DNA of 64,000 nucleotides, taken from NCBI RefSeq assembly GCF_003672135.1, contig NC_039509.1, forward strand, positions 8,070,663 through 8,134,662, written 5' to 3'. Shown in pieces: positions 55,196 through 64,000 of this stretch. This DNA is from Ooceraea biroi (taxonomy: Eukaryota > Arthropoda > Insecta > Hymenoptera > Formicidae). The position numbers and the translations under genes are program-made. The notes beneath the pieces were generated by a model. The model made no database searches. It saw only the letters and a list, made by a program, of their open reading frames with translations, and had not been told where the DNA came from. Numbering within the stretch: position 1 is the first letter of the stretch; each line of letters opens with the position of its first letter.

Positions 55196-56312
55196 TATTA
55201 TGGTAAATATTGACAATAACGGAGGACGCCCCGATGACCTTGACGGTGGCATATATTATAGAGGTCACTCTCCTGAGTGACCTTCAAAAGGTTTTAGCCG
55301 TCGCTCCTTGTTTATTAAATAGTTATTAACAAAAGAAGTTTAATAATTTTGCATGAATTTTCAGTTGTTTACGCGAAGCAAGAACTTGAATTTGACATAT
55401 ATTACAAAGGTCATCTTTCCGAAAAACCCGCATTAGGTTTCACCTGTCGCTCGTTGTTTGTTAAAAAGTTATTAACAAAAAAGTTTAATAAATAAAGCAT
55501 AATTTTACGATACCATATACGTTTACGAAAGAGTATATTTGATGAAATTTTAGTTTTAAATCAGAAATAGGATTGGCTTAGGTTACATTTTCCGAAAGTG
55601 GAGCCCCGGACACATACGCTCGTTTTCCTTAGAAGGATTTGTTATGATGTACTTATACGTCGGGCACCTCGGACGAATGACATAGGGGGCGGTGTGGGAT
55701 GGTATCGGCATCGTTTTCAGCCCGCTTCGCGGGAGTGCGGGGGACAGGGGCTTCGCCCCCCCCCCCCCGCCGGAGCAGTGTAACAAATTTCACACAGATT
55801 GTGATCACTTGGTACACGGCACGGATCCCGGCGGGGGGAGGGGCGAAGCCCCTCCCTTCCCGTCCTCCCGCGAAGCGGGCTGAAAACCGAGCGTATGTGT
55901 CCGGGGCTCCCATTTCGGAAAATATAACCTAACTCAAACCTATTTCTGATTTAAAGCTAAAATTCCATCAAATATACTCTTTTGTAAATGTATATGGTAT
56001 CGTAAAATTATGCTTTATTCATTAAACTTTTTTGTTAATAATTTTTTAACAAACAACGGGCGACGGCTAAAATCTTCTGCAGATTACTCGGAGGTATAAT
56101 CTGTATAATATATATCAAGATCAAGTCCTCACTTCGCGTAGATAGCTGAAAATTCGTGCAAAATCATTAAACTTCTTTTGTTAATAACTTTTTAATAAAT
56201 AACGAGCGACGGCTAAAATCTTTTAAAGGTCACTCAGGAGGGTAATCTTGACAATATATATCAAAGTCAAGGTCATCGGGGCGTCCTCCGTTATTATCAA
56301 TATTTACCTATA
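55196..56312. repeat. 1.1-kb palindrome with GC-rich centre
   Basis: Arms of about 430 bp, each containing one or two AACGAGCGACGGCTAAAA repeats, flank a GC-rich centre (55672-55860) shared with 14972-15148. The ends are GGTAAATATTGA-type and their inverse. Frames in the centre are artefacts of GC content. Confidence 0.8.
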
Positions 56313-57611
56313 TTATTTACTTACATCTTTTATACAAGGTTTTTCTTAATAAGTGCAAAAAATTTTAGAAGATGATTCTTTGTCGAAAATTAAGGGGAAT
56401 TTTTCATATAAACGAATACTCCTACATCCCTCCCTGTGGATTACACTCCTCTAAAAATGGGGGTATAAATTATTTAAAAAAATTTTTTTCTCAAATTAGG
56501 AACAAGTTAAAGAAATGACATTTGGTGGATATTTTCTACTAGTAAAAAGGTTACTTATTAATATTTTTTCAGCTTCCCGTATTGTTATAAGGGGATGAAA
56601 CTAGCAACCCCTATTCACTTTTTTATTAGAACTTTTTAATGGGCCGGAATATGATCATCTAAAAATATGCATTAAAAAGTATGATTTATTTAGAAAACTT
56701 TTTTATTTCTTTTATTTTTTTCATAAAATGAGTAGTTTTCAAGAAAAAAATAAAATACGTAATCGTGCACAGCACGATGCTAGATAGCATAAGTGTCGAA
56801 TTACGAGAAGCTGAAAAAATATTAATAAATAACCTTTTTACTAGTAAAAAATATCCACCAAATTTCATTTCTTTAACTTGTTCCTAATTTGAGAAAAAAA
56901 ATAAAAGGGTGTAGTTCCGAAAAGCACTCACCCCCGATTGTTTCGAAACTCAGTATTCCTATGTATTTTGACTCGCTAAAAACAAATATCATAGTGAAAA
57001 TGGGCGACTATTTGATTTTCATGGTGAAAACCATGAAAAACTCATAAAAATTATAGTTTTTTATGCTTATCTCAGTAAATACGGAAAATCATGATAACTA
57101 TTTTAGACAAAAGTTTTAGATCTCACAGAGATAAACATTTTAGGTCCTATACATTTTCATTGTACGAATAGTAGTTTTCGAGGAAATCGAGGATAAAGAC
57201 AGTAACAGCGTTACACTAAAAAAATAAGGCTGTTTTTCGGAAAGGGACAACGCTTCGATTGATATACTTTTGTAAGTAGCCTCGAGAGGTCATGTTAAGG
57301 TCAATGCTCGAAAGCTATCTTCAGCTTTTGAATAGTTGCAAAGATATAAGCAATAATATACCTGAGAATAATAATAATCAACAAAAGAAAACGGTAGTTA
57401 TTTCGTATAAGAAAGCTAGCTGCGATCATTGTTTCGGATGTTATTAAGGACATCGTGCTGAGTAACTTCCAAAAGGTTTTACTCGGTTCTAATTGTTTAT
57501 TAGAAGGTTATAAATGGAAAAGTTGTGAGAGACGATAAATCTGAAGGAGAATGTCCTCCTTTACGATTTTGCTGAAATTTTACAATATTAGGTATAGGTT
57601 TTGGTTTAGGT
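56313..57611. repeat. Inverted repeat and non-coding spacer
   Basis: 56478-56580 and about 56795-56905 are inverse copies (GGTGGATATTTTCTACTAG core). Beyond 56905 there are scattered matches to the same dispersed repeat family near 57455-57510. No gene supported. Confidence 0.6.
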
Positions 57612-57640
57612 TTAGGTTAGGTTAGGTTAGGTTAGGTTAG
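57612..57640 (+). repeat. Interstitial (TTAGG)n array
   Basis: Five TTAGG units, preceded by TTTAGG variants and followed by TTAGATTAG. Second such array in the window. 57641-58143 shows no gene. Confidence 0.85.
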
Positions 57641-58143
57641 ATTAGAAGTTATATGGGAGTCTGGACGGATGCCTCAGGGTACGCAACTGCTCTCTTAAGT
57701 TTTCTGTCCAGTGTTTTTAGCGCCATCTAAAAGTTGACCCTCCCCAATTTGGAACTCAATACCTTGCCGATCGGTAAAATAACATTATCGATCGGTAAAA
57801 ATGTGCAGTCATCTCGTTATTCTTATATTCAATTTATTATTAAAATTTACTTAGGATAAAATTAAAATAACAATAGTGAAATGAATTTTCAAAAATATAC
57901 TTTAGTTGGATGTATACAAATATATTTTGTATATGCATATGTATATTATACAGATATATTGACACATATGATATTATAAAAAACTTATAATTAAATACTT
58001 ATATAAATGAGAAACGATGCTATTATATTAAACTTTTTAAAAATATGCAAGCTGCAGGTAAATACTTTAACGTAACATCTCTTTACATTAATACTGCTCT
58101 TCTACATTTAAAACATTAGAAAAGTATGCATATCCAACATGTA

Positions 58144-59665
58144 CAGGGTGTCCCATGGGAAGTTGCTGAAACTAATCAGCTGTCATTTTTAAACGTATGC
58201 AGTTATTGAAAAAACAAAAATTGCGTTGGAAAGAGGAAAGTCTGCAGTTTTTAATGGGTATAAATAAAATTTAGCAAAATGTTTGTATATCAGTTTATTT
58301 TATTAATGAAAAATATGCTAATAATCAAGTAAGCTAATGATAAATATTTTCAAAGTGTGCACCATCTGAATTTGTACAAAAATCAATTCTTTTACGAAAA
58401 CTTGTGAAAACTTTTTCTAACATGTCGTCTTTAATGTTGCTGACGACCTTTTTAATAGCTACTACTAAACCTGACACTGTTTCTGGATTTCCGGCATAAC
58501 AATGGTCCTTAATGTATCCCCAAAGAAAGAAGTCACATGGATTTAAATCCGGCGAGTACGGTGGCCATTCTAGCCCCCCCCCCTGGGCACATTTGAGGTA
58601 TCCCAGACCGATAACTCGATTGCCATAAACTTTATGGATTGTTTCGAAGACCTCCTGGGTTCGATGTGGTGTCGCTCCATCCTGCATGAAATGAAATCCT
58701 CTGACCAGGCCTCTTTTTTTTGCATGAGGCAAGAATTGTGTTTCGAGAAGCTGCTTGTAACTTTCACCAGTGACTGTTGATTCGAAGAATTGCAGATAAA
58801 TTCCTTTTACCGAGATCGCAGCCCATGCTGTTATTTTTTGTGGATGTAAAGGTTTAGCCAGGGAAACGTTGGGATTTTCCGACCCCCAAAATCTATAATT
58901 TTGTTTATTAACATAACCATTTAGCCAGAAATGTGCTTCGTCCGTATAAATTATCAATTTTGCATCAAGTTCTCCATCTTCAAACATTCCATTCATCGTC
59001 TTGCAGAATTCCACACGTTTCGTCATAGCGCGTTTGGTTAGCAATTGATGCGATGTTATTTTATAGGGATGCATTTTCAGGAAATGTTTTAAAATCCTGT
59101 GTAACGTTGTTTTGGATATTTCAAGAGCTTGGGCAGCTTTCCGAATGGAAGAATTTGGATTCTCTTCAAAATACTTCTTAATATCTTCAATGTTTTCTTC
59201 TGCAGCTACAGACACAGAAGGACCTGGCAGATCATGTTTACGGTCTTGGATAGTTCCATACTGCATAAAATTATCGATAATTCTGATAAAAATAACACAA
59301 AACATTATTTTAATGCAGATTTATTGCCAAAAAATGGAGTGACGTAACGCATACGTTTAAAAAAATAATAAATTCTAACCTTTTCAGCGTGTTTTCGCTC
59401 TTAACTTTATGTGTTCCGTATTTAGTACGAAACCCCCTGTAAGCATTGCTATAAACTTTTCCTCTGGAAAAGAAGCACTCGATAAGATAAATCTTTTCTT
59501 CCGTCGTCAGATTACTCATTTTGACGCGCACGGACTTGCACCTACCACAACCAGAATAAAACTGCGGACACTCAGATGAACGACCGTTAACCGTAAGACC
59601 CTTTCTGAAGTCATGGAGAGGAGAACCAATCGTTTACTTTCAGCAACTTCCCATGGGACACCCTG
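58144..59665 (-). mobile_element. Apparently intact IS630/Tc1-type transposon
   Basis: The ends CAGGGTGTCCCATGGGAAG and its inverse (28 bp identical) are flanked by TA. The sole gene is the transposase. The first eight bases are the same as in the palindromic elements elsewhere in the window. Confidence 0.88.
58334..59531 (-). CDS. IS630/Tc1/mariner-superfamily transposase, one intron
   Basis: Exon 1 (59531-59380) encodes MRVKMSNLTTEEKIYLIEC and a helix-turn-helix of the DUF4817 type; exon 2 (59282-58334) follows a 97-bp GT-AG intron (59379-59283) that contains stops. The joined frame is 366 codons without a stop. Exon 2 has a second helix-turn-helix (SIRKAAQALEISKTTLHRIL), then the DDD catalytic set: Asp in YTDEAHFW, in MQDGATPH and in SPDLNPCDFFLWG. 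About 48 residues lie between the second and third Asp, longer than mariner's 34. Start ATG 59531 is chosen as it precedes the conserved TTEEK box. A nearby ATG at 59305 is inside the intron and would drop the first DNA-binding domain. The gene could still be active. Confidence 0.88.
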
Positions 59666-60006
59666 TAGCTATTCATAGACAATTATATAAGTTACATTAG
59701 TTATAAAATGCCCTGTATATAAATACATGATGTAACTTAATACGTACAACATGCTGTGCAAAGTAATTAATGATGGAAATCGCGACATCATCTCTTACAT
59801 TTCTAAATTAGATATCTCGATAGAAAGTGAAACATTTCATTAGATACACGTTTATCAATAAAACGACAAAAAAGTTGATAAATAAATGGAATATTTAAGA
59901 CGCCAGAGCTAAAACAGCAATTCTTACTAACTTTGAATGAATACCTGCGTTAACGTAACGGCAACGTAATACAATGATCTAGTGATGTATATACATGCAT
60001 GTCTCT

Positions 60007-60625
60007 CTAATGGATTGATTTGTACGAGCTGTCGCAATTGTGGCAATATTCTTCAAATTGGCAAACACAATCAAATCCAATGTTCCAACAGGGACACAAG
60101 TAGATGGAAGCCAATGTTCCAACAGCGTTACATTGCTTGATGCAGTAAGAAGCTAAAATTAGAACAATAAAAAATAAAGAACTGTAATGTACTGTACTGA
60201 GATACAAAGAATCGAAGACGACATTCTGAATGTGAACCAACTTATGCGCAAGAGTGATAATTATACATTACAATGTGCACATGTGTCTGTAATAAAAGTG
60301 TATATATATATATATATATAACATGTAATTACCTGCGATTTTGCGTCGAAAGTAGATCTAAAGTGTTCTCCCTTCCTTCGGAAGCAAGCAAGGAAGCAAA
60401 TAAAAGTCGATGGAAGCCGATGTTCCAACCGCGTTACACTGTTCGACGCAGTAAGAAGCATTAATTAAAACAATAACAATTACGAACTGTTGCACTGTAC
60501 TGAGATAGATACAAAGAAGCGAAGGCGATATTCCGAATGCTAACCAACTTATACGCGATAATATAATATTACGTGATATTTTTGCGTCGAACTACGCACT
60601 CGAAAATCTCACGTGTTCTCCCGTC
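60007..60625 (-). pseudogene. Tandem pair of small secreted-peptide-like genes
   Basis: Two direct copies (about 60060-60260 and 60405-60570, period about 310 bp) each show, on the minus strand, a CGCAG/GTAATTAC-type donor, an acceptor ending ATTCAG or ATTCGG, and a coding exon with a hydrophobic signal-like stretch followed by SYCIKQCNAVGT or SYCVEQCNAVGT. The downstream copy (lower coordinates) continues into a cysteine-rich tail (LCPCWNIGFDCVC, then CHNC). One copy lacks the expected start codon; the other has a small deletion between start and signal region. Short secreted Cys-rich peptides of this kind include protease inhibitors, defence and venom peptides; I cannot choose among them. 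Both copies appear dead or shifted. Confidence 0.4.
60301..60320. repeat. (TA)n microsatellite
   Basis: About ten TA units within the intron-like part of the tandem peptide unit. Confidence 0.9.
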
Positions 60626-60744
60626 TTGCAGATTGATGCGCCATATTGAATTGGGCTACCTAGTTCCAATTTCTTGAGGGTAAACTATTAGATGGCGTTG
60701 AAATACTATACCAAAGTTTTCCATATGAGTTTATTGAGCCTGGG

Positions 60745-61434
60745 ATGCCTCGAGCTGAGCGGACGTGTTTTCGGTACGCTCCGCACTCGCTGCTTTATCC
60801 GGCCTTTCGATTCCGGTTTTCGGTGTTCGCTTTACGCTGGTTTAGTGTATTCCAGTACGCGCTTTCCGATTCTCGTCGAGTTTTGCCGCAATTCCGGCGA
60901 AATTCCGAGTTTTCGTTGATTTTGTGTCGAAGTAACAGGCCGGCCATTTTAGGGTTAGCCCGCTCGACATCGCGAGTTTATTACCGCGTTCGCGGTTGCT
61001 TTTTCGGGTTTTTCGCGTGCGCGACGTGTTTTTGCGGCTATTCCGAGGAATCCGGGACACTCTGGTGTCCGCCGACATTCCGGAAAGCCTTAGTTGGACT
61101 TGGTGTTGTGCCGGTGACGGGTCGTGGTCTCCGGCCACCTTATACATTTCGGACGCTTTTGTCGCTTCCCAGGACATTTGCTCGCGTTGTGCGGCTTTTC
61201 AGGAGTGCGGATATTGTGTGCGGTGTTTGTGCTGTGGCCTTTTTGCCTGTGCGAAGCGTGTGGGACTTCGTTTCCTCTTGGCGGCAAATTTTCGGCGCGA
61301 AGCAGGTTAGCTGCCATTGTAAGGTAGGACTAGGCGCTTTGAAGTGTTTGTATTTTCGGTTTGTTCGTAGTGTTGCGTTTGTCCAAATTTTGGACAAAAT
61401 TGTATTTCGTTCTGGGGAATTTTCCCTGGATTAG
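60745..61434 (+). CDS. 229-codon open frame, doubtful
   Basis: A long open frame in a GC- and TTTTCGG-rich stretch. Its product is rich in Phe, Arg, Cys and Ser without a recognisable domain, and the opposite strand is also fairly open, so it may be chance in biased sequence, for example a leader of an unrecognised element. 61435-61870 holds nothing else I can support. Confidence 0.2.
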   Translation: MPRAERTCFRYAPHSLLYPAFRFRFSVFALRWFSVFQYALSDSRRVLPQFRRNSEFSLILCRSNRPAILGLARSTSRVYYRVRGCFFGFFACATCFCGYSEESGTLWCPPTFRKALVGLGVVPVTGRGLRPPYTFRTLLSLPRTFARVVRLFRSADIVCGVCAVAFLPVRSVWDFVSSWRQIFGAKQVSCHCKVGLGALKCLYFRFVRSVAFVQILDKIVFRSGEFSLD

Positions 61435-61870
61435 TGTATTTGCATTTTTGAAGGTTTTTCGTTTATATTTTTCGGGTTTTTAGGGTAGTTGTGTATTCTC
61501 CTCAGTTGGGAGTTGAGACCCTATAAGAAGAGACTCGCCAACTCGTCACGTGATCCTTAATGGACTCTGATTGGCTGGGGTATGGATCGCAATGTGGGCT
61601 CCATGAAGCCACGCACATAACCTGTCCCGAGGATGCAAATGAGCAGATTCTACAAAGGTGATATTTTTACACATCTGTTAGTAAGTAAATTTTTCATATC
61701 TAAGTAAAATTATGAGAAAAGTAACAATTATAACAAATGTTGTCATGAATAAATTTCGAATTAATAAACGTAGAAGCTTTATAATAGTTAAATAAATAAT
61801 ATGAAAGTTAGAGATACCTGTTGCGTTAATAATATAATTCTTATTGTAGATTTAGATCTTCTATTGTACA

Positions 61871-62190
61871 ATGCCACACATTTGCTGTGCATCGAGGTGC
61901 TTCAATACACCTCAACAGGGATATGCATTAGTACGTTTCCCTAAAGAAGATAAATATCGCAAAATATGGTCAGATGCTTTGGGAGAAAATGTGTCCTCCA
62001 AACATTATTTGGAAAATCTTAGATTGGGCGAGGTGAGTACTATGTGGTCATCGTAAGAATGCTATGCAGGATCCAAATAAAAATAATTCAAAACATGCTT
62101 CTGTTTGTTCAGGTACACTTTGAGCCATCGGATTTATTGATAGTGGGTAGCCGAAAAGAAGTGAAGAAGAACGCAATACCTTCATATCAT
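61871..62190 (+). pseudogene. THAP-domain gene fragment, two exons
   Basis: Exon 1 (61871-62032) begins MPHICCASRC with the first cysteine pair, then ALVRFPKEDKYRKIW, the usual RFPK and Trp positions. An 80-bp GT-AG intron (62033-62112) follows; exon 2 starts VHFEPSDLLIVGSRKEVKKN. The third zinc ligand is lost: the residue three before the His is Gly instead of Cys. After AIPSYH the frame runs into a short TATCA repeat and the gene ends. THAP domains bind DNA in P-type transposases and in host factors. Confidence 0.65.
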
Positions 62191-62639
62191 ATCATATCAT
62201 GTCATGTATGACATAATTCAGAAAAAATTAATACATAATTAAATAATTATAACATAATTAAACTAATATTAAAAATTGGATACATTTCTGTATTTATTTT
62301 TATTTATTTTTTATTTATTCATTTATTTATTTGTCTATCGATTTATTGATTTATTTGTTATAAGAAATGTAAGAATTTATTGATTTATTTGTCATAAAAA
62401 GATAAGATAAATTAAAAGAGAATTTTAACCGAGGAAAGATACGATAAGCGCGAGGGGTCCCACAGCACGCTACGCCTCTGCGTACTCCGACCGCGCGCCC
62501 TCTGATTAGACAATTTTAACTGTTAATAACTCGGTAAATAATGGTCTGAGTCAAAATCGGAAAAGGAACTTTTTGTTCAATATTCAACCCTCATTCACCC
62601 TCTGAAATATTAATGAAGAGTTATGGGACACCCTGTATA
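62191..62639. other. Spacer ending in a CAGGGTGT-type terminus
   Basis: GGGACACCCTGTATA at 62626-62640 is the right end of an element of the palindromic family; its left end was not found. The preceding 170 bp carry CTCTGAAATATTAATGAAGAG-like sequence. No gene. Confidence 0.5.
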
Positions 62640-62806
62640 TAATAATTATAAGTAATTATTTTGCAATTTTAAATTAAATATAAATTATTACAATCAATTA
62701 TTTTAATATAATTACAATTATTATATAATTATATAACAATGATTTATTCTAATAATTTATATTTAATTTAAAATTGCAAAATAATTACTTATAATTATTA
62801 TATAAC
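62640..62806. repeat. AT-rich hairpin
   Basis: ATAATTATAAGTAATTATTT near 62640 faces its inverse near 62800, centred at about 62722. 62807-63486 shows no gene. Confidence 0.7.
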
Positions 62807-63486
62807 ATGTCATAAATATTAATTGTATGAAAGTGTATTAAAATCAAATCATAATTATCGATTCGTCGTATCAAATAAATTATTACGATAAAGTATTTTT
62901 ATATAATTATAATTATGTAATATATGGTACGATGGAAAATTTCTCAGTGTAGAATTAAAATATTTGTAATTTAAAATTTATACATTTAAAATTTATAATT
63001 TTGGTAGTAAAAACTTCCTCATCACGATAAGGTAGATGTTGTGCGTTGCGTTTGTAATATGGCATCTTCTTTCTTTATTTCAAGCAAGGACAAATGTTTA
63101 ACATCACCTATCAAGTGATTGTGCATACGAGTGATTAGGTCAAAATTAAAATTCATCCCAAACAAAACAATCTTTTTAGAACCACAAATATAAAGAGAAG
63201 AAATCTTCGCATCCTATAAATAATTCTGATTTTTTTCATATTTGTATTTTGTATATTGCGCATTATAATTTAATTTAATTAACAGAGAAAAACTTTTCGG
63301 AATATTATAATACGATAAATATGTTTCGAATAGGACAATCATGCGGTGAATCGTCTTGACTTTAACATATTTTTCACAGTCCCTCTCCTTGAATAATTAA
63401 AAAAGTTTAGCTGCTAATTATTTATTAAAAGTTATTAATAAAAAAACTAATACAAATAACTTATAGACAATTATATCTTAATGTTA

Positions 63487-64000
63487 CAAGTTTTAACTTA
63501 ACAATGTAACTGCAATATATATACACGTCTGTTATATCGCAATTACATTATGAATTAAGTGAGAAAATATAACATTGATGTTATATATAATTACAACTTT
63601 GTGTGTATTGAAATAATAATTATAGATACATAATATATAATAATTATATTACAATACATAATATAATAATTATAATTATATCAATTATTACAATAAATTA
63701 CTTTTATATAATTAGACAGGGTGTCCGGTAAGTCATGACTCACCCCGTATAATAATTGTAATTATATAAAAATAATTTATTGTAATAAATTATATAATTA
63801 TAATTATTATATTATGTATTGTAATATAATTATTATATATTATGTATCTATAATTAATTATTTCAGTACAGCACAAAGTTGTAATTATATGCATAACATC
63901 AATTTTATACATATTTTCCCACTTAATTCATAATGTAATTGCGATATAACAGGCGTATATGTATATTGCAGTTACATTGTTAAGTTAAAAATTGTAACAT
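63487..64000. repeat. AT-rich palindrome with a CAGGGTGT core, cut by window end
   Basis: Arms of about 230-250 bp are inverse copies centred near 63735. The centre is a 35-bp piece CAGGGTGTCCGGTAAG ... CTCACCCCGTA with the family's end sequence. The right arm runs to the window edge. Confidence 0.75.

Overview
The window looks like a transposon-dense stretch of an insect genome, most likely a hymenopteran and probably an ant. It contains short interstitial (TTAGG)n arrays (8.36 and 57.61 kb), mariner and Penelope-type remnants, GT-AG introns of 65-100 bp, and a Polinton of the lineage I associate with ants. No rRNA or complete canonical tRNA was seen, and there is no bacterial-style operon. 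Species assignment is inference.

0-13 kb: nested repeats. These are an 87-bp minisatellite, three histone-like RNA hairpins near 2.1 kb, a Penelope-like (PLE) remnant, several nested palindromic elements (5.8-8.3 kb) one of which carries a THAP-type first exon in both arms, a solo LTR with 4-bp target duplication (8.77-9.10 kb), a 131-bp tandem repeat and a decayed full-length mariner (11.57-12.83 kb).

13.1-16.2 kb: the 3' part of a host gene on the minus strand. Five short exons encode the C-terminal half of a Mab-21/cGAS-like receptor. One intron is swollen by a palindromic DNA transposon, and the 5' exons are not found.

16.4-30 kb: a deleted mariner, a PLE remnant, about 8.4 kb bounded by inverted repeats with scattered coding-looking fragments, a 2.7-kb nested palindrome with GGACAC minisatellites, a 1.93-kb near-perfect palindrome at TTAA (piggyBac-like), and more palindromes.

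31.93-52.71 kb: a complete but decayed Polinton/Maverick (20.8 kb) with about 0.5-kb terminal inverted repeats starting AGTAGG. It carries protein-primed family B DNA polymerase, retroviral-type integrase with chromodomain, FtsK/A32-like packaging ATPase, a PLA2 domain joined to a basic/hydrophobic X-like protein, adenain-like protease, penton-like minor capsid and major capsid candidates, plus several unknown genes. Replication and integration genes lie on the left, packaging and virion genes in the middle. Most genes carry one or a few breaks. Three genes have short spliceosomal introns or clear splice sites. Other mobile DNA (a CCCAGATAGC element, a solo LTR) is inserted into it.

52.7-64 kb: a cluster of TGACGTCA sites, a promoter-like GC-rich block, a hammerhead-ribozyme-like PLE remnant, palindromes, an apparently intact intron-containing IS630/Tc1-type transposon (58.14-59.67 kb), a tandemly duplicated small secreted-peptide-like gene, a THAP-domain fragment and AT-rich palindromes. 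At least six elements across the window share the same end (TA then CAGGGTGT). Only the 58-kb one encodes an apparently intact transposase; the others are largely self-complementary.
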